From Rhizomys pruinosus (Eukaryota; Chordata; Mammalia; Rodentia; Spalacidae), in NCBI GenBank assembly GCA_009823505.1, contig VZQC01000265.1, positions 5,441,159 through 5,505,158 of the forward strand: a stretch of 64,000 nucleotides of DNA, given 5' to 3'. Of this stretch, positions 53,309-63,879 are shown one piece after another (position 1 is the stretch's first letter; each line of letters begins with the position of its first letter). Position numbers and translations under genes: made by a program. Under the pieces are notes generated by a model. The model worked only from the letters and a program-made list of their open reading frames with translations. It was not told where the DNA came from and did not search any database.

Positions 53309-53745
53309 TAATGGTTAATCTTGACTGTCAACCTGATTGGATTGAGCAACACCTAGCAGATCAGGGAAGCACACCTCTGGGTATGTCTGTGGGGGATGTT
53401 TCTAGACCATGACGACTCTGACTCTGACTTAATCAATGGTTTAATCCATGGATGGATTCAAAATGTGAATAGATTACTGGGAAGTAGTGGACCCCTGGAA
53501 GGTGGGGCCTGGTTGGAGGCAGTAGCTCACCATCCCTTGCCTTTGAAAGCATCCCACTCTGGGTGCTTCCTGTCTGCTATGAGTTACAGAGACTCCTCTG
53601 CCACAGGCTCCTACTACCACCGTGTTTTGCCTAGTCGCATGGGGCCAGGTGACCTCCAACCCTCTGCAGCTGTGAGCCCAAAGCAATTGTTTTTCTCTTA
53701 AGTTGTTTTTCTCTGCTCTTTGTCACAAGAACACAAAAGGAAGCA
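53309..53745 (+). mobile_element. LTR-like repeat, ERVL/MaLR style
   Basis: TAATGGTTAATCTTGACTGTC head, CACCTCTGGGTATGTCTGTG, TGAATAGATTACTGGGAAG and a TGAGCCCAAAGCAATTG...AAGTTGTTTTTC end. Confidence 0.75.
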
Positions 53746-53779
53746 CACATTGACATAGCCCCATTGCCCCTAGCATTCT

Positions 53780-53935
53780 TCTTGCTCGTTTAAGTCTGGG
53801 CTATCAACCTCTACTAGGGTACAGGCTCCTTGAGGGTAGGGAGTCAGCTCTGCTGTGCTTCAGTCATCAAATGATTAGAATGGTTCCCACCACACAGGAG
53901 CTCAACGAATACCTGTTATGTGGACAAGTGGCATA
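53780..53935 (+). mobile_element. L2 3' end
   Basis: GGTACAGGCTCCTTGAGGG, then ATGGTTCCCACCACACAGG and GAGCTCAACGAATACCTG. Confidence 0.7.
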
Positions 53936-54332
53936 GAGGGAGGGGTCACTGCATGTCAGAAGGGCGTGGCCCTGGAATGAGGCAAAGCCTTGGCCGGATG
54001 GGGTCCTCTGATCATAAATACGTCCAAGAGGACCCCTCTCTAAAGCCTTCCTCTGCTGGCTGGAGGAGCACAGAGCAGAGTCCAGGAATGCTCTTCCGCC
54101 TAGTGGAAAGCACTGTAAGGAAGCTTGGCCAAAGCACAGAGCAGAGCTCTGGAGCATGCTCTGTGAGGCTTAAAAGGTACTGCAACTGGTTTGGAAACAC
54201 CACTGCCCCTGACTGCATTTGCATTGACTGAGGCTAGGATACATTTTTACCTTGCTAGCAACAAGCAATGCACTGGTGGGGACCAGTCCTGAAGAAAAAG
54301 CTGCTGCAGAGGCAGAAGAGACAGCAAAGCAA
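53936..54332. other. No feature recognised
   Basis: Unique sequence. The frames at 53920-54231 (+) and 54012-54224 (-) overlap and show no domain. Confidence 0.5.
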
Positions 54333-54407
54333 CTGAGTCTAGCTTACAGGTGAACCTGGGTGTCCTGGACCCAGGGACACCCAGGTTCACCTGTAAGCTA
54401 GACTCAG
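54333..54407. repeat. 33-bp perfect inverted repeat, 9-base loop
   Basis: Arm 54333-54365 is the exact reverse complement of 54375-54407, separated by the loop TGGACCCAG. The stem includes TAGCTTACAGGTGAACCTGG. Transcribed RNA from either strand would fold into an uninterrupted 33-bp hairpin. It is not a repeat family I know. A perfect stem suggests a recent origin, for example fold-back template switching, or strong constraint. Confidence 0.97.
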
Positions 54408-54599
54408 GGCAGCCCTGCCTAAACCTTATACACTGTCTACACAGTTCTCCATGCAGTGGTCATCACAGGATGGGAGAGTCCCCTGTTAGCTTACCTCCTC
54501 CTCCCCCTTCCAGTGTTCTGGGACCAGGGAAGACATCTGGACTCCTGAGACATGCCTGTTTGAAGGGAGTGGTAACAAGCCTGTGATGGCATCAGGATT

Positions 54600-54745
54600 A
54601 ATAGAGCCTCCTGCAAACTTGGAATCCAAATGGCTCTGGCAGCTGCATTACAATCTAAACAGTCTTTCCTGTGGATTTTTCTGATTAATGCAAATTTGTT
54701 TTGCTTTGCAAATTGAAAATCAGTTGCAAGCACCTGGTGTAATAA
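54600..54745. promoter_or_regulatory. Candidate conserved non-coding element
   Basis: Repeat-free AT-rich patch with CTGATTAATGCAAATTTG (an exact ATGCAAAT octamer), GCTTTGCAAATTG, and E-box types CAGCTG and CACCTG at each side. This is inference from motif content. Confidence 0.3.
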
Positions 54746-55479
54746 TTCCAGCAGGGAGCTGAGCACCCTAAGGAGAGGCCATGCATCCTCACACCGGCCC
54801 CTGTACCCCGACTTCCCCACTCTGTCCTGCCACTGGTGCTTGGGTAGCCAGGCTCTGTTCTTCGACGGCCGGCTCCCTCATCCTTGCAGTAAATGGCTCG
54901 AGGCAGGGCAGCACAGACTGGCTGCACCCATGGTTCCCGCCTGACTCATGCAGGCTTTCTGCCTCTTGATGGAGGGTGACAGATCCAATCAGGGAAGCTG
55001 TCCAAGTCCTTTGTCAGAAGCCCACCTTGCACCTCCTGCAGGGACGTCATTATCCTCAGTGGCTCTAGAGTGACACTGTTTTATCTTTCAGGAAGGGAAC
55101 TAAGCCGAGCTTGGAGATGAAGCTCCTTGTTTTGAGACAGTCCCTTTTCTCTGCACCTGTCCCAACAGCCAAGTGTCTCCTCTGAGCAAAGGCTTCCTCC
55201 CAAGCACCAAGAAGGAAGGAACTACTGGGGGTCACAGGGAAAGCAAGTGACAGATGACCCTGCAGGGGTCCAGTAACTGCTCTTGGCATTCTGCCTAACC
55301 TTGGCCTAAGTACCAGTCGGAAGCTGGGCTCAAGAGTCACTAGCTGACGGGAGGGAACACATCCACAGCTGATCTCCTCCCCCTTTGGGTGGCCCCAGTA
55401 CACCGTTCATTCAGCTTCTAGGGATGGTGGTTATGAACGGGCCGATCACTCAGCTCCCCCTTCCTTTGCTACGCAATTT
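54746..55479. other. No feature recognised
   Basis: GC-richer unique sequence. The minus frame at 55065-55403 (112 codons) has no domain. Confidence 0.45.
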
Positions 55480-55800
55480 AAAGGCAAGAGACAGAAACGC
55501 TCTGGAAATCCAAATTAAATGTCCTCCCGCAGCAATCGTGCACCCAATTAAAGTCACCCAGAGCCTATTGTCCTTCTGCTAAATTTAGAAAATGCTCAGG
55601 TGTGTCTGATCCTACTCTGCACAGATATTTTTAATACAGATTTAATCATATTTTGGGTTCGGAGAAGAAGCTAATTAGGTAGGCAGATTTAGAAAGGCTG
55701 TCGGAATTTGGACAAAGTGAGGTGATTTAATGCAATTCGCTGTGTGGGTCTTTTTGTTTAAAGCAGTTGGGCCTGGGCTTTGTACTTGCACCGAAGTAAC
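55480..55800. promoter_or_regulatory. Candidate conserved non-coding element
   Basis: A 320-base repeat-free stretch with several homeodomain-type cores: CCAAATTAAATG (about 55509), CCCAATTAAAG (about 55543), CAGATTTAATC (about 55638), GCTAATTAGG (about 55669) and GATTTAATGCAATTCG (about 55724). Composition is unlike the flanks. Best candidate in the window for a developmental enhancer, unverified. Confidence 0.35.
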
Positions 55801-56614
55801 TTGAAAACAGAGGTGACAATAACCAGAAAGCCTGGCCATGTTAGAGGTTACTGAATCCTGGGCCTGGCGGGGACTCTGACAGAGGGTCTTGCCACTCTCT
55901 GCCTCCCAGAGGCAAATGGGGCCCTCGTTTCACAGGGCACAGACCTGTGTGCACATCAAGGCATGGACAATACTTTAGCATTCACCTAGAGTAGCTGCCG
56001 TGTCCATGTAGGAAGCTTTGGAGCTGAACCTGCCTGCACCTCCACTCCATCAGGCAGGAGAGACCCTGACTGTATCCAGGGATTCTGAAGGACAAGGACA
56101 GGTCTGCTGCCTCCTTGAAGAGCCAATATGGGTAGAACACCAACTACCATGGTACTGTATAGGCGTGCCCTTGTGGGTCACTAATCCAACCTGCAGGCCT
56201 TCATGAGGCAGAAGCAGAACAGCAGCTCTCCATTTGCTGTGCTTAGGCCTCTGGAAGGTCACTTCCTCTCCCCCCTCCCTCCTGTCTTTCCTATTATTTT
56301 TCCAAAGACAGTACAGAAGAGTCCAGCTATGGCTACTCAGCTTGGTCCAGGACTTGGACTGGAAGGCATTGACTTATTTTTCTAGCCTTAGCCTCCATCT
56401 TCTCTATTTATAGATGGGGACCAGGCCAATGGACTCCCCAACAAAGACAAAGAACCAACCAAGCCTTTATGATTAGAGGCAACTAGAAACTCTGAATATG
56501 TTGAAGTACACTTGCCTAGGCATCCTCTCTCATCTACTTTCTACTCCTAGGAGCTCTCCTGTGTTCAAGGAAAGGAGAGCTAAATACACATTGGTGTATG
56601 TTGCCTCACTGAGA
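55801..56614. other. No feature recognised
   Basis: Unique sequence. Overlapping frames at 56018-56262 on both strands have no domain. Confidence 0.5.
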
Positions 56615-57000
56615 AAGGGATCAGAATTAGGATCTGCTAAGTTCTGACTGTGTGTTAGACACTTTGTATCATACACTTTTAAAAACATTTTTTATTATTT
56701 TTATTTTGTCTACGAGTGTATAGCCTGCATGTTTGTAAGTGCACCCGTGTCATGCAATGCCCACGGAGTCAGAACAAGGTATTGGATTCCCCTGGAACCG
56801 GAGTTATGGACAGTTGTTAGCTGGTATGAGTGCTGGGAATCAAACCCAGGTCCTCTACAGGAGCAGATGGTGTTCTTAACTGCTGAGCCATCTCTCCAGC
56901 CTCTCATATCCAACACCTTTTAATTTTAGTTATCATCCCCTAAATCTCAGAGGACCATTCCCACACCACGGGTAATGAAACTAAGTCACAGAAGTACAGT
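56615..57000 (-). mobile_element. MIR SINE split by a B3 insertion
   Basis: Antisense MIR blocks lie on both sides of the B3: CTGACTGTGTGTTAGACAC (left) and AATGAAACTAAGTCACAGAAG (right). The MIR is therefore older than the B3. Confidence 0.7.
56690..56903 (-). mobile_element. B3-type SINE nested in MIR
   Basis: Head at 56903 (CATCTCTCCAGCC on the plus strand), GATTCCCCTGGAACCGGAG without the duplication, T-rich tail side at 56690. Confidence 0.93.
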
Positions 57001-57021
57001 ATATGTGATGGTTCAGTGGAG

Positions 57022-57024
57022 AGG

Positions 57025-57074
<50 letters not shown>
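57022..57074 (+). repeat. (GA)n microsatellite
   Basis: GAGGGGGAGAG then about 23 uninterrupted GA units. Confidence 0.97.
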
Positions 57075-57077
<3 letters not shown>

Positions 57078-57956
57078 GGCACTAATGGAACTTTGGGATG
57101 TAATGTTGTTCTTCCCTCTGTATGATAAGAGGCATCTGCCCTGACCACCCAGGGCTAAGGAGCCCAGTCCTAAAAGACATAGTCAACTCTCATTCATCAT
57201 TGCCACTGGAGCTGTGTAGGTTACCCAAATTCCTTTCTGTTTTTCTCCCATGTTTATGAAGCATTTTATGATTTTTAGAGGCAGATTTACCATCTTGATT
57301 ATATATTTCTGAAGGCAGCTACTAAGACGAATTTTTATTCTCCGAGCCGACATGCCCCCGTGTATGTGAGGAGCTTTGGGGGCTTAGTAGATATGAAACC
57401 CTCTCCCAGGGCCATGGAGATCTGGCAGTGTCAGAGCCAAAGGGCGGACTGGGAGGGAGAGCATGCGTAGTGGGAGGCCCGGAGTGTCCTGGGCTTGTGG
57501 GGAGGGGTGTCTCACAGCTGGCTGGTCTGGCCCAGTCTAGGGTAGAGGACAGCAAAGTGAAAAGATCTCACGTGTCCCCACACCCCCTTCACAACCCTGG
57601 GCAGCTCTGATGACATCACGCTGATGCTCTGAGCCCTCCCTGCAAGTGGATATTGTTTTCATTCTGGTGAGAACCATAACCACAGCCATCTTTTTCAGTA
57701 TCCTGGGTTCCCTATCCCATAATTGGCCTTTCAAGGACAGGAGGACAGTTTGGAAGTCATACCAAGGCCCTGAAGGCTATTTTTCCTGGCTTAGCTCTCC
57801 AAAGACTGAGTGTAGGCTTGAGGGGTCAAGCTCACCCAGGAAGCTTCCTCCCACCTACTTCCAGACTCAGTCCATCCACTTTCTGGCCTAATGACGGGCA
57901 CCTGAGTCAAGGGTACAGCCTAATCGGAGACTCAGCCCAAGAGGTGTCAAGCCCTT
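57075..57956. other. No gene recognised
   Basis: Unique sequence. An AT-rich patch at 57250-57330 (CATTTTATGATTTTTAGAGG) could be conserved. The frames on both strands lack domains. Confidence 0.45.
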
Positions 57957-57959
57957 TGT

Positions 57960-58363
57960 TGTAGTTTGTCTTCCATTGCTGTGACAAAACACTCTGACCG
58001 ACACCAACTCGGGGAGGAAAGGGTTTATTCAGCTTACATCTCCTGGGTCACAGTTCATCACTCATGGAGCCCAAGGCAGGAACTCAGGGCAGGAACCTGG
58101 AGGCAGGAGCTGAAGCACAGGCCATGGAGGAATGCTGTTCACTGGCTTGCTCCCCTGGCTCATGCCCAGCCTGCCTTCTTACACACTACACAACAACCTG
58201 CCCAGGGTAGCACCACTCATTGTGGGCTGGGCCCTCCCACACAGCTTGACAATCAAGACAATACTCCACAGATGTGGCCACAGGCCAATCCAATGGAACC
58301 AATTCCCCAGTTGAGGCTCCCTCAACCCAGGTGTGTCAAGTGGACACTAAAGCTATCCAGCAC
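57960..58363 (-). mobile_element. LTR-like repeat, family B copy 2
   Basis: Reverse-oriented partner of 42513-42913, with the same blocks in reverse order: CAACTCGGGGAGGAAAGGG, ATGGAGGAATGCTGTTCACTG, AACCAATTCCCCAGTTGAGG, and a GCTATCCAGCACACTG end. Confidence 0.8.
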
Positions 58364-59089
58364 ACTGTTCCAAAGCCTTTGCCTGGTAAGGGATTAGGGC
58401 ACCAGGATCGGAGCTGGAACGGCTAAAGGACACTGGTCACGACCAGGGCCACAGCCAGCAGGAAGGCCCAGGATGCACAATTGAATGCTGTTTGCCCACA
58501 GGGATTTGAAATAATTCCACACCACCGTCCTGTCCATCTTATGTATGTGCCAGAAAGGTCAGTACCACTTTTAGAAAAGGACTGTGTCTGTCTGTCTGTC
58601 TGTGTATGATAAAGTCAGTGACTAAGATAGTGCAGTGTGTCCAGGCCTCTAGAGACTGAGTCTGTATCCCGGTTTAACGGTCTTCCAGCTGAGTGAACTG
58701 TGGACTGCTTGTCCCTGCCTGCTAGATCTCCATTTCACCACCCACGAAATGAAGACACTGATGTTACTTAATCCTGGGCTTCCCTAATGTCTACACTTAT
58801 AGTAGTCTTCCCTGATCTGAGGTTTCACTTGCCTAGGGTCAACCACAGTCCAAAAATACTAAGGGAAAAATTCCGGAAATGATTCATAAGCTTTAAATTG
58901 CATGGCATTCTGCGTAGCTCGATAAATCGTATGCCATCCCACTGGATGTGATTCACCCCTTTATCAGCATATCTGTACTCTATGCTACCTGCCTGTTAGT
59001 CACTTGGAAGGTCAGATCTGCTGACAAGGTTTTGGAGTTCTTGTGTTTAAGGAATCTTGATGCAGCAGCCTAACATTATGTTACAATTC
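58364..59089. other. No feature recognised
   Basis: Unique sequence with a short (GTCT)n run at 58588-58606. Confidence 0.5.
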
Positions 59090-59450
59090 TATACCCATCA
59101 CTTGTTGTGACCAAATACCTGACTGGCAGCAACTTAATGGAGAGAGGATTTATTTGGGTTTATATTTGAGAGCACAGTCCATCATGGGGGATGGCAAGTA
59201 TCAGAAGCATAGGGCTGCTTGCTCACATCTTGACAGGTCAGGAAGCAGAGAAAGGATAAAATTGGTGCCCAGTGAGCTTTTATTCATTTAGGGACCCAGC
59301 CACCCACATTCAGGGTGGGTCTTACTCCTTTACCTAATCCTACCTGGAAATGCCCCCCTCCCAAATACACACAAAGATGTGCATCACTAATGCCTTAGAT
59401 ATTTCTCATCCCAACTAAGTTGACAAAGGAAACTAGTCATCCCAAATACC
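59090..59450 (-). mobile_element. LTR-like repeat, ERVL/MaLR style
   Basis: Antisense order: CACTTGTTGTGACCAAATAC, GCAACTTAATGGAGAGAGG, AGTCCATCATGGGGG, ACATTCAGGGTGGGTCTTAC and ACTAAGTTGACAAAGG. Confidence 0.7.
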
Positions 59451-59811
59451 TAAATTGTTCACCTTTCCTCAGCTCATCATGTATAGACTGTATCATCTCA
59501 CAAGAGTGGTGAGAGTACAATAAGATACTTTGAGAGAGATCATATTCACACAACTCTTATTATAGTATATTTTTACAATTCTATATTTTATTGATAGTTA
59601 TTGTTAGCCTCTTTTACTATGCATAACTTATAAATTGAACTTTATCATGTGTATGCATAGGAAAAATATATATGGGTTCAGTACTCTCCTCACCTTCAGG
59701 CCACTACTGGCTTGGAAACATTTCCTGCAGATAAGGGTGCTACCGCAGAGTACCTCATGCTTGGCACATGGCTCATACTCAATGATTTAGCTTCACTTAT
59801 CATTATCTGCT

Positions 59812-59965
59812 TTCTTTTTTTAATATAATACTTTTATTGGCATTTTGTGCATTTCATACATCCTTTTTCAGTTCAATTTAGACATATTCCCCTTTCCCTT
59901 CCCCCACCCACCCCAGTTCCTGCATTTTGCCATACATGTCCTGTATCTTTCTCTTAGTCTTTTTT
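59812..59965 (-). mobile_element. L1 3'-end fragment
   Basis: T-rich start, then TTTTATTGGCATTTTGTGC, a C-rich tract at 59890-59920 and CATTTTGCCATACATGTCC, the antisense of the L1 3' UTR seen at 8905. Confidence 0.8.
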
Positions 59966-60349
59966 GTCAAAGCCAATTTTTTATTGAAGCTTTGCGCATT
60001 ACCTGTTTTTTTTTTTTTTACCCAGGTTGACTGGTTTATGTGTTTCCTCCTCTTGACTCTTAGAGGAGGCACATAAGTATCACTGGAGGCTGCCTGACTG
60101 AGAGACAAACTCATCCATCTATGTGTGACCATAGAGAACGTAGGGTGACTCAGGTCCTATGCTTTTTTAAGAAGATTCTCAAATTCACAGGAAAGACTTT
60201 CATAGACACGCCATCAGTACAGCCTGGGCCAGTGGGGCCTTTTACTTCGTTTAACCACTTTTAAACAAGGTCCTTTTGCTACTTCATCCAGACGCGCCTC
60301 ACGCTCTCCAGCTGACTGCAGAGAGCTGTCTGAATCAGTTAGTGCCTGT
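59966..60349. other. Unassigned, possibly more L1 3' UTR
   Basis: The first part may continue the L1 3' UTR. No gene recognised. Confidence 0.35.
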
Positions 60350-60565
60350 TCTCTTGGCTTTTACGTTATTTGTGCAACCACTTGTTTCTCTTATTCCCAG
60401 ATAATTGAATTGCCTGTTTTTACTCATTAACATAGAAGGCTATCTGCATAAATGAAATCATTTTAATATCTTATCCTTATTTGGTTTTAATTGCTCCAAG
60501 AGAGAAAAACATGTCCATTCCCCTTGGGAGATGCAAATCTTCAGTATTTTGGTGATACACTTAGG
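60350..60565. promoter_or_regulatory. Candidate conserved non-coding element
   Basis: Repeat-free AT-rich patch with CAGATAATTGAATTGCC, CTCATTAACATAG, ATCATTTTAATATC and GGTTTTAATTGCTCC. Motif density only. Confidence 0.3.
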
Positions 60566-60629
60566 GATAATAATAATGAAATATTAAATAATTAAAATGG
60601 CAACAACACTGATGATAATAATGGTGAAG

Positions 60630-60715
60630 ATGGTGACAGTCTATTTTGCTGAACACTTACATGTGCCTGGAAGCACGCTGAGACTTTACAGGGATTTTCT
60701 CATCCAGTGTTGGTG
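60630..60715 (-). mobile_element. MIR fragment
   Basis: GCTGAACACTTACATGTGCC, then TTTACAGGGATTTTCTCATCC in antisense MIR order. Confidence 0.55.
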
Positions 60716-61064
60716 CCAGAATAGGACTGCCTCTTTGTTGCAAACGATGGGCAAGCTCTTCCTGTGGAGGTGTGTGTGGGAGGGGCTAAGAGTCCAAAGT
60801 GTTTTAGCACCCTCCTGGACACTCTACTCACTCCAGTCCCTAGGGAGGACACAAGCCTCCTCATCCAACTTTCAATTATCCACATGCTGGAGCCCCCATG
60901 TCACTATCCCAATAAATAAGCTCAAGTAAAATAAACTCTGCAAGACTGACTTATAAAAATAGCAAAATGCACAGCACGGGCCTGCTCGGTATAATTCATG
61001 CAGAAAACATGGAAATATCTCATCCTGATAAACTGTGCTTTTTGTGGTTCCCCTAGATTTGCTG

Positions 61065-61066
<2 letters not shown>
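60716..61066. other. No feature recognised
   Basis: Unique sequence with an AATAAATAAGC at about 60911. No exon recognised. Confidence 0.45.

Positions 61067-61109
<43 letters not shown>
61067..61109. repeat. (CA)n microsatellite
   Basis: About 21 CA units, then a pyrimidine-rich CT tract to about 61150. Confidence 0.97.
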
Positions 61110-61112
<3 letters not shown>

Positions 61113-61149
61113 AGCGCATTCTCTTTCTCTCTCTCTTTCTCTGTCTCTC

Positions 61150-61674
61150 AGCACATACAAATTGCCCCCTGCATGCTTTCCAGTAATACTCCTGGGATTG
61201 CCATGAAGAGATGGGAGGGCCGGACCTGAAGAGCACGGAGCTCTCAGGGAGCCTTCACTGTGACCAGAACCTGGGTGAGGTTGCTGGCCCTAGTTTACCA
61301 AGTCTTTGAAACATGCCAGCATAGGTAGGCAGAGGGTTCCCAGGCAGGAACAACAGTTCAGTGGAAGAAGCTAACCTTGAACACCTTGGTGTGAACACAA
61401 TGCAGAGTGGAGGATCAGGTGGGTGTACAGTGCTCAGAGGAGGAGGGAGAGCTTGGCATTCTAGGTAGAGGCAAAGGCAAACAAAGGCACTGGGTAGAAG
61501 GAAATGCTTTGTTTCACCAAGGCACACAGTCAAACAGGCAGAAGCTGAGTTAGGAGTGAGTGGTGAATCAGGCCAGAAAATATAGAGAAACTTGGTCATC
61601 TCCTCTAGCATGTTGGTTTCACTGAGTGAGTGAAGAGTAACTGCAGTTCCCATAAACCCCACAATATGACAGTC
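61150..61674. other. Unassigned; possible old repeat
   Basis: GGCATTCTAGGTAGAGGCAAAG near 61457 resembles an old mammalian repeat. The minus frame at 61255-61662 (135 codons) has no domain. Confidence 0.35.
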
Positions 61675-61912
61675 ATTTGCTCAAGGAGATCTTCCCTGCT
61701 CTCTGCCTTGACCACTTGCAAGGCTCCCAGTTCTTCCCCTCACACCATGGTTCATCCAATTCCACCTGGAAATTCTGGCATTATCGGAATGAGTGGGGAG
61801 TACTCTCTCCCTACCAGACACCATGGATTTTCCTGCCTATTTACACCTCTCCAGAGCCTAGCACAGCTCCAGGTACATATGAATCACTCAGGAAATGTTG
61901 AACGAGTGAATG
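61675..61912 (+). mobile_element. L2 3' end
   Basis: CTCAAGGAGATCTTCCCTGC start, then CCTAGCACAGCTCCAGGTAC and CTCAGGAAATGTTGAACGAG at the end, matching L2. Confidence 0.75.
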
Positions 61913-62789
61913 GCTAAAGAGTGATTCTCCAAGCAGCTCAGGTGATGGCTGGATGGGGCATGACTGGGAGAGCTGTGGGAAGGTAGTGGAACAATTCTGC
62001 CTGAAGAATGATAATGCACCAATTAGAAGGCAGGAATGAGTGTAAACATATCTAGAGGAACACTCAACAGGCGAATGCTGACTGGTTTTGTGTGGGGAGA
62101 GGGAGAAGTCCTTTACTGAGATGAGGAACAAGAGGCAAGCCAGTTTCTGGGAGGGGTGGACGTTGGGGGGGCACATCATGGGTGATGGGTGGAGTCTTAG
62201 TTCCCAGAGGCTCAGGACAGTCCCTTCCTGGAATCAGGGAGCAACCCTGTCCTCCATAGGCACTTCTGCACTCACACCACCCTGGAACAGCACAACCAGC
62301 CCCAGCACTTTTCCATCTGCTGGGTCAGCAGAGGTCATCAGACTCCTTGGGGAAGGCCAAGGGAAGCCTGGCCAGAAGAGATTGGCTTCATGAGGGTGTA
62401 GAGATGTCTGCTGCATGGATAGAATCCCAGCAGCTGCCCCCACATGCAAGATTAGCTGTTCCATCTTACGCTCCCCCTTTCAGAGTTGTTCCTGGTCATC
62501 CCAACTGGCCTCTGTCTGACAGTGGACACTCGAGGGAAACGACTAGCAATGCAAGGGTGAGGCTTCCTGGGCCAATGGTCTCCATTCCCAAAAATCTTCA
62601 AGGAGAAGGAGCTAGGATCGATCTGGGGTCAATCATAGCTTAAAGATGGGCCTCTCGGCCTCTCTATCCATGCCATGGGAAAGCTTCCACATACACAGGC
62701 AGAGGAAGCCAGATAAAGGGCTGGGGAGAGGTGGATCTCTCTCCCCACCTCCCAACCCACTCGGCTGACTCTCTAAAGTGCCACTGATC
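61913..62789. other. No gene recognised
   Basis: Unique sequence. The plus frames at 62088-62393 and 62347-62643 have no domain and overlap minus frames. Confidence 0.45.
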
Positions 62790-62905
62790 AGCTAGTCTCT
62801 GGCTCAGCAACCTTCAGTGGCTCCTTGTTGCCCTTAGAATGAAGTTGAAGTCCAAAGCTTCCTTTAATCTGACTTGAACTATCATCTCAACCTTTTAGTT
62901 CACTT
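62790..62905 (+). mobile_element. L2 fragment
   Basis: AACCTTCAGTGGCTCCTTGTTGCCC-type block, then TGAAGTTGAAGTCCAAAGC. Confidence 0.7.
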
Positions 62906-63879
62906 TCTTGAGGACAATTCATCATAGCCAGGTAGCTTTCATAAAAACAGGATAATTCAAGGCCTCATAACAATACAGAATAACTGACCTCCAGTGCTGG
63001 ACAAACCTTGAAAACCCTCAAACCCAGCTTTGCATGTTACCAAGCATCTGCACTGGGAAAGGTAAAAGCTTTGCTTGAGGCCAACGTCTGAGCTGCACCC
63101 GCAGTGTGCTCCTTCACCCATCTGTCTGTCTAGTCACTCATTCAACATGTGCCGGGAGCCTGTCTCCTGCCAGGCTGTATCCTAGTTTATGTCAGAACAT
63201 GGAACTCAGTTAAATATCCAGTCAGGTATTTAACAAATTATGTGATCCCAGGCCAGGAGTCAGGACGCAACAAAAACAAACACGTTGTTCCTGCGTTCTT
63301 AAGGAAACCGGGAACTCCATAACCAATAGGAAAGGCAGGTGTCAGATGGCGGCGAGAGAGCTAGAGACTAACACAGGGGAAGGGGACAGACAGAGGCAAC
63401 GATGTACAGGCAGACTTTAGCTAGGGTGCTAAGGAAGACTGCTTTGATAAGTGCAGATCGAGCAGAAATGTGAAAGAAGCAGCGGTTGCAGAGGCGCTGA
63501 GGCAGGAGCATATCCAGCTGACTGGAGGTTAGCAGAGTCACCAGACTAGACAGTGAGGAAGAGAACGCTGATAACTGATTGCATGAAGGAGGTGGGAAAT
63601 GCTCCTGCTAGGGGAAGGGGATTGCTTTTACTCTAAGTCAGATGAGGTGCTACTAGGTCCTGGGCATAGAAGGGATATGCGCTGACTTCCACAGAGGGAA
63701 GAGGCAGACAGATAAACAGTGCAGCTTGTTAAGGACGGCCAGCCATGGTGACGCATGGGTGAAGGAGCAGGTGCTGTGTAAGGTGTGTGTATGTTCACAC
63801 CTGGAAGAAGGAAGGAAGAGTATATAACTATAATAACATTCTATCTATACTGACAATTCAGCAGAGGCCAGGAACTGTG
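62906..63879. other. Unassigned; old repeat likely
   Basis: 63130-63700 reads like an old mammalian-wide repeat (CTCATTCAACATGTGCCGGG at the start, AGGTGGGAAATGCTCC later), but I cannot name it. No exon recognised. Confidence 0.35.
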
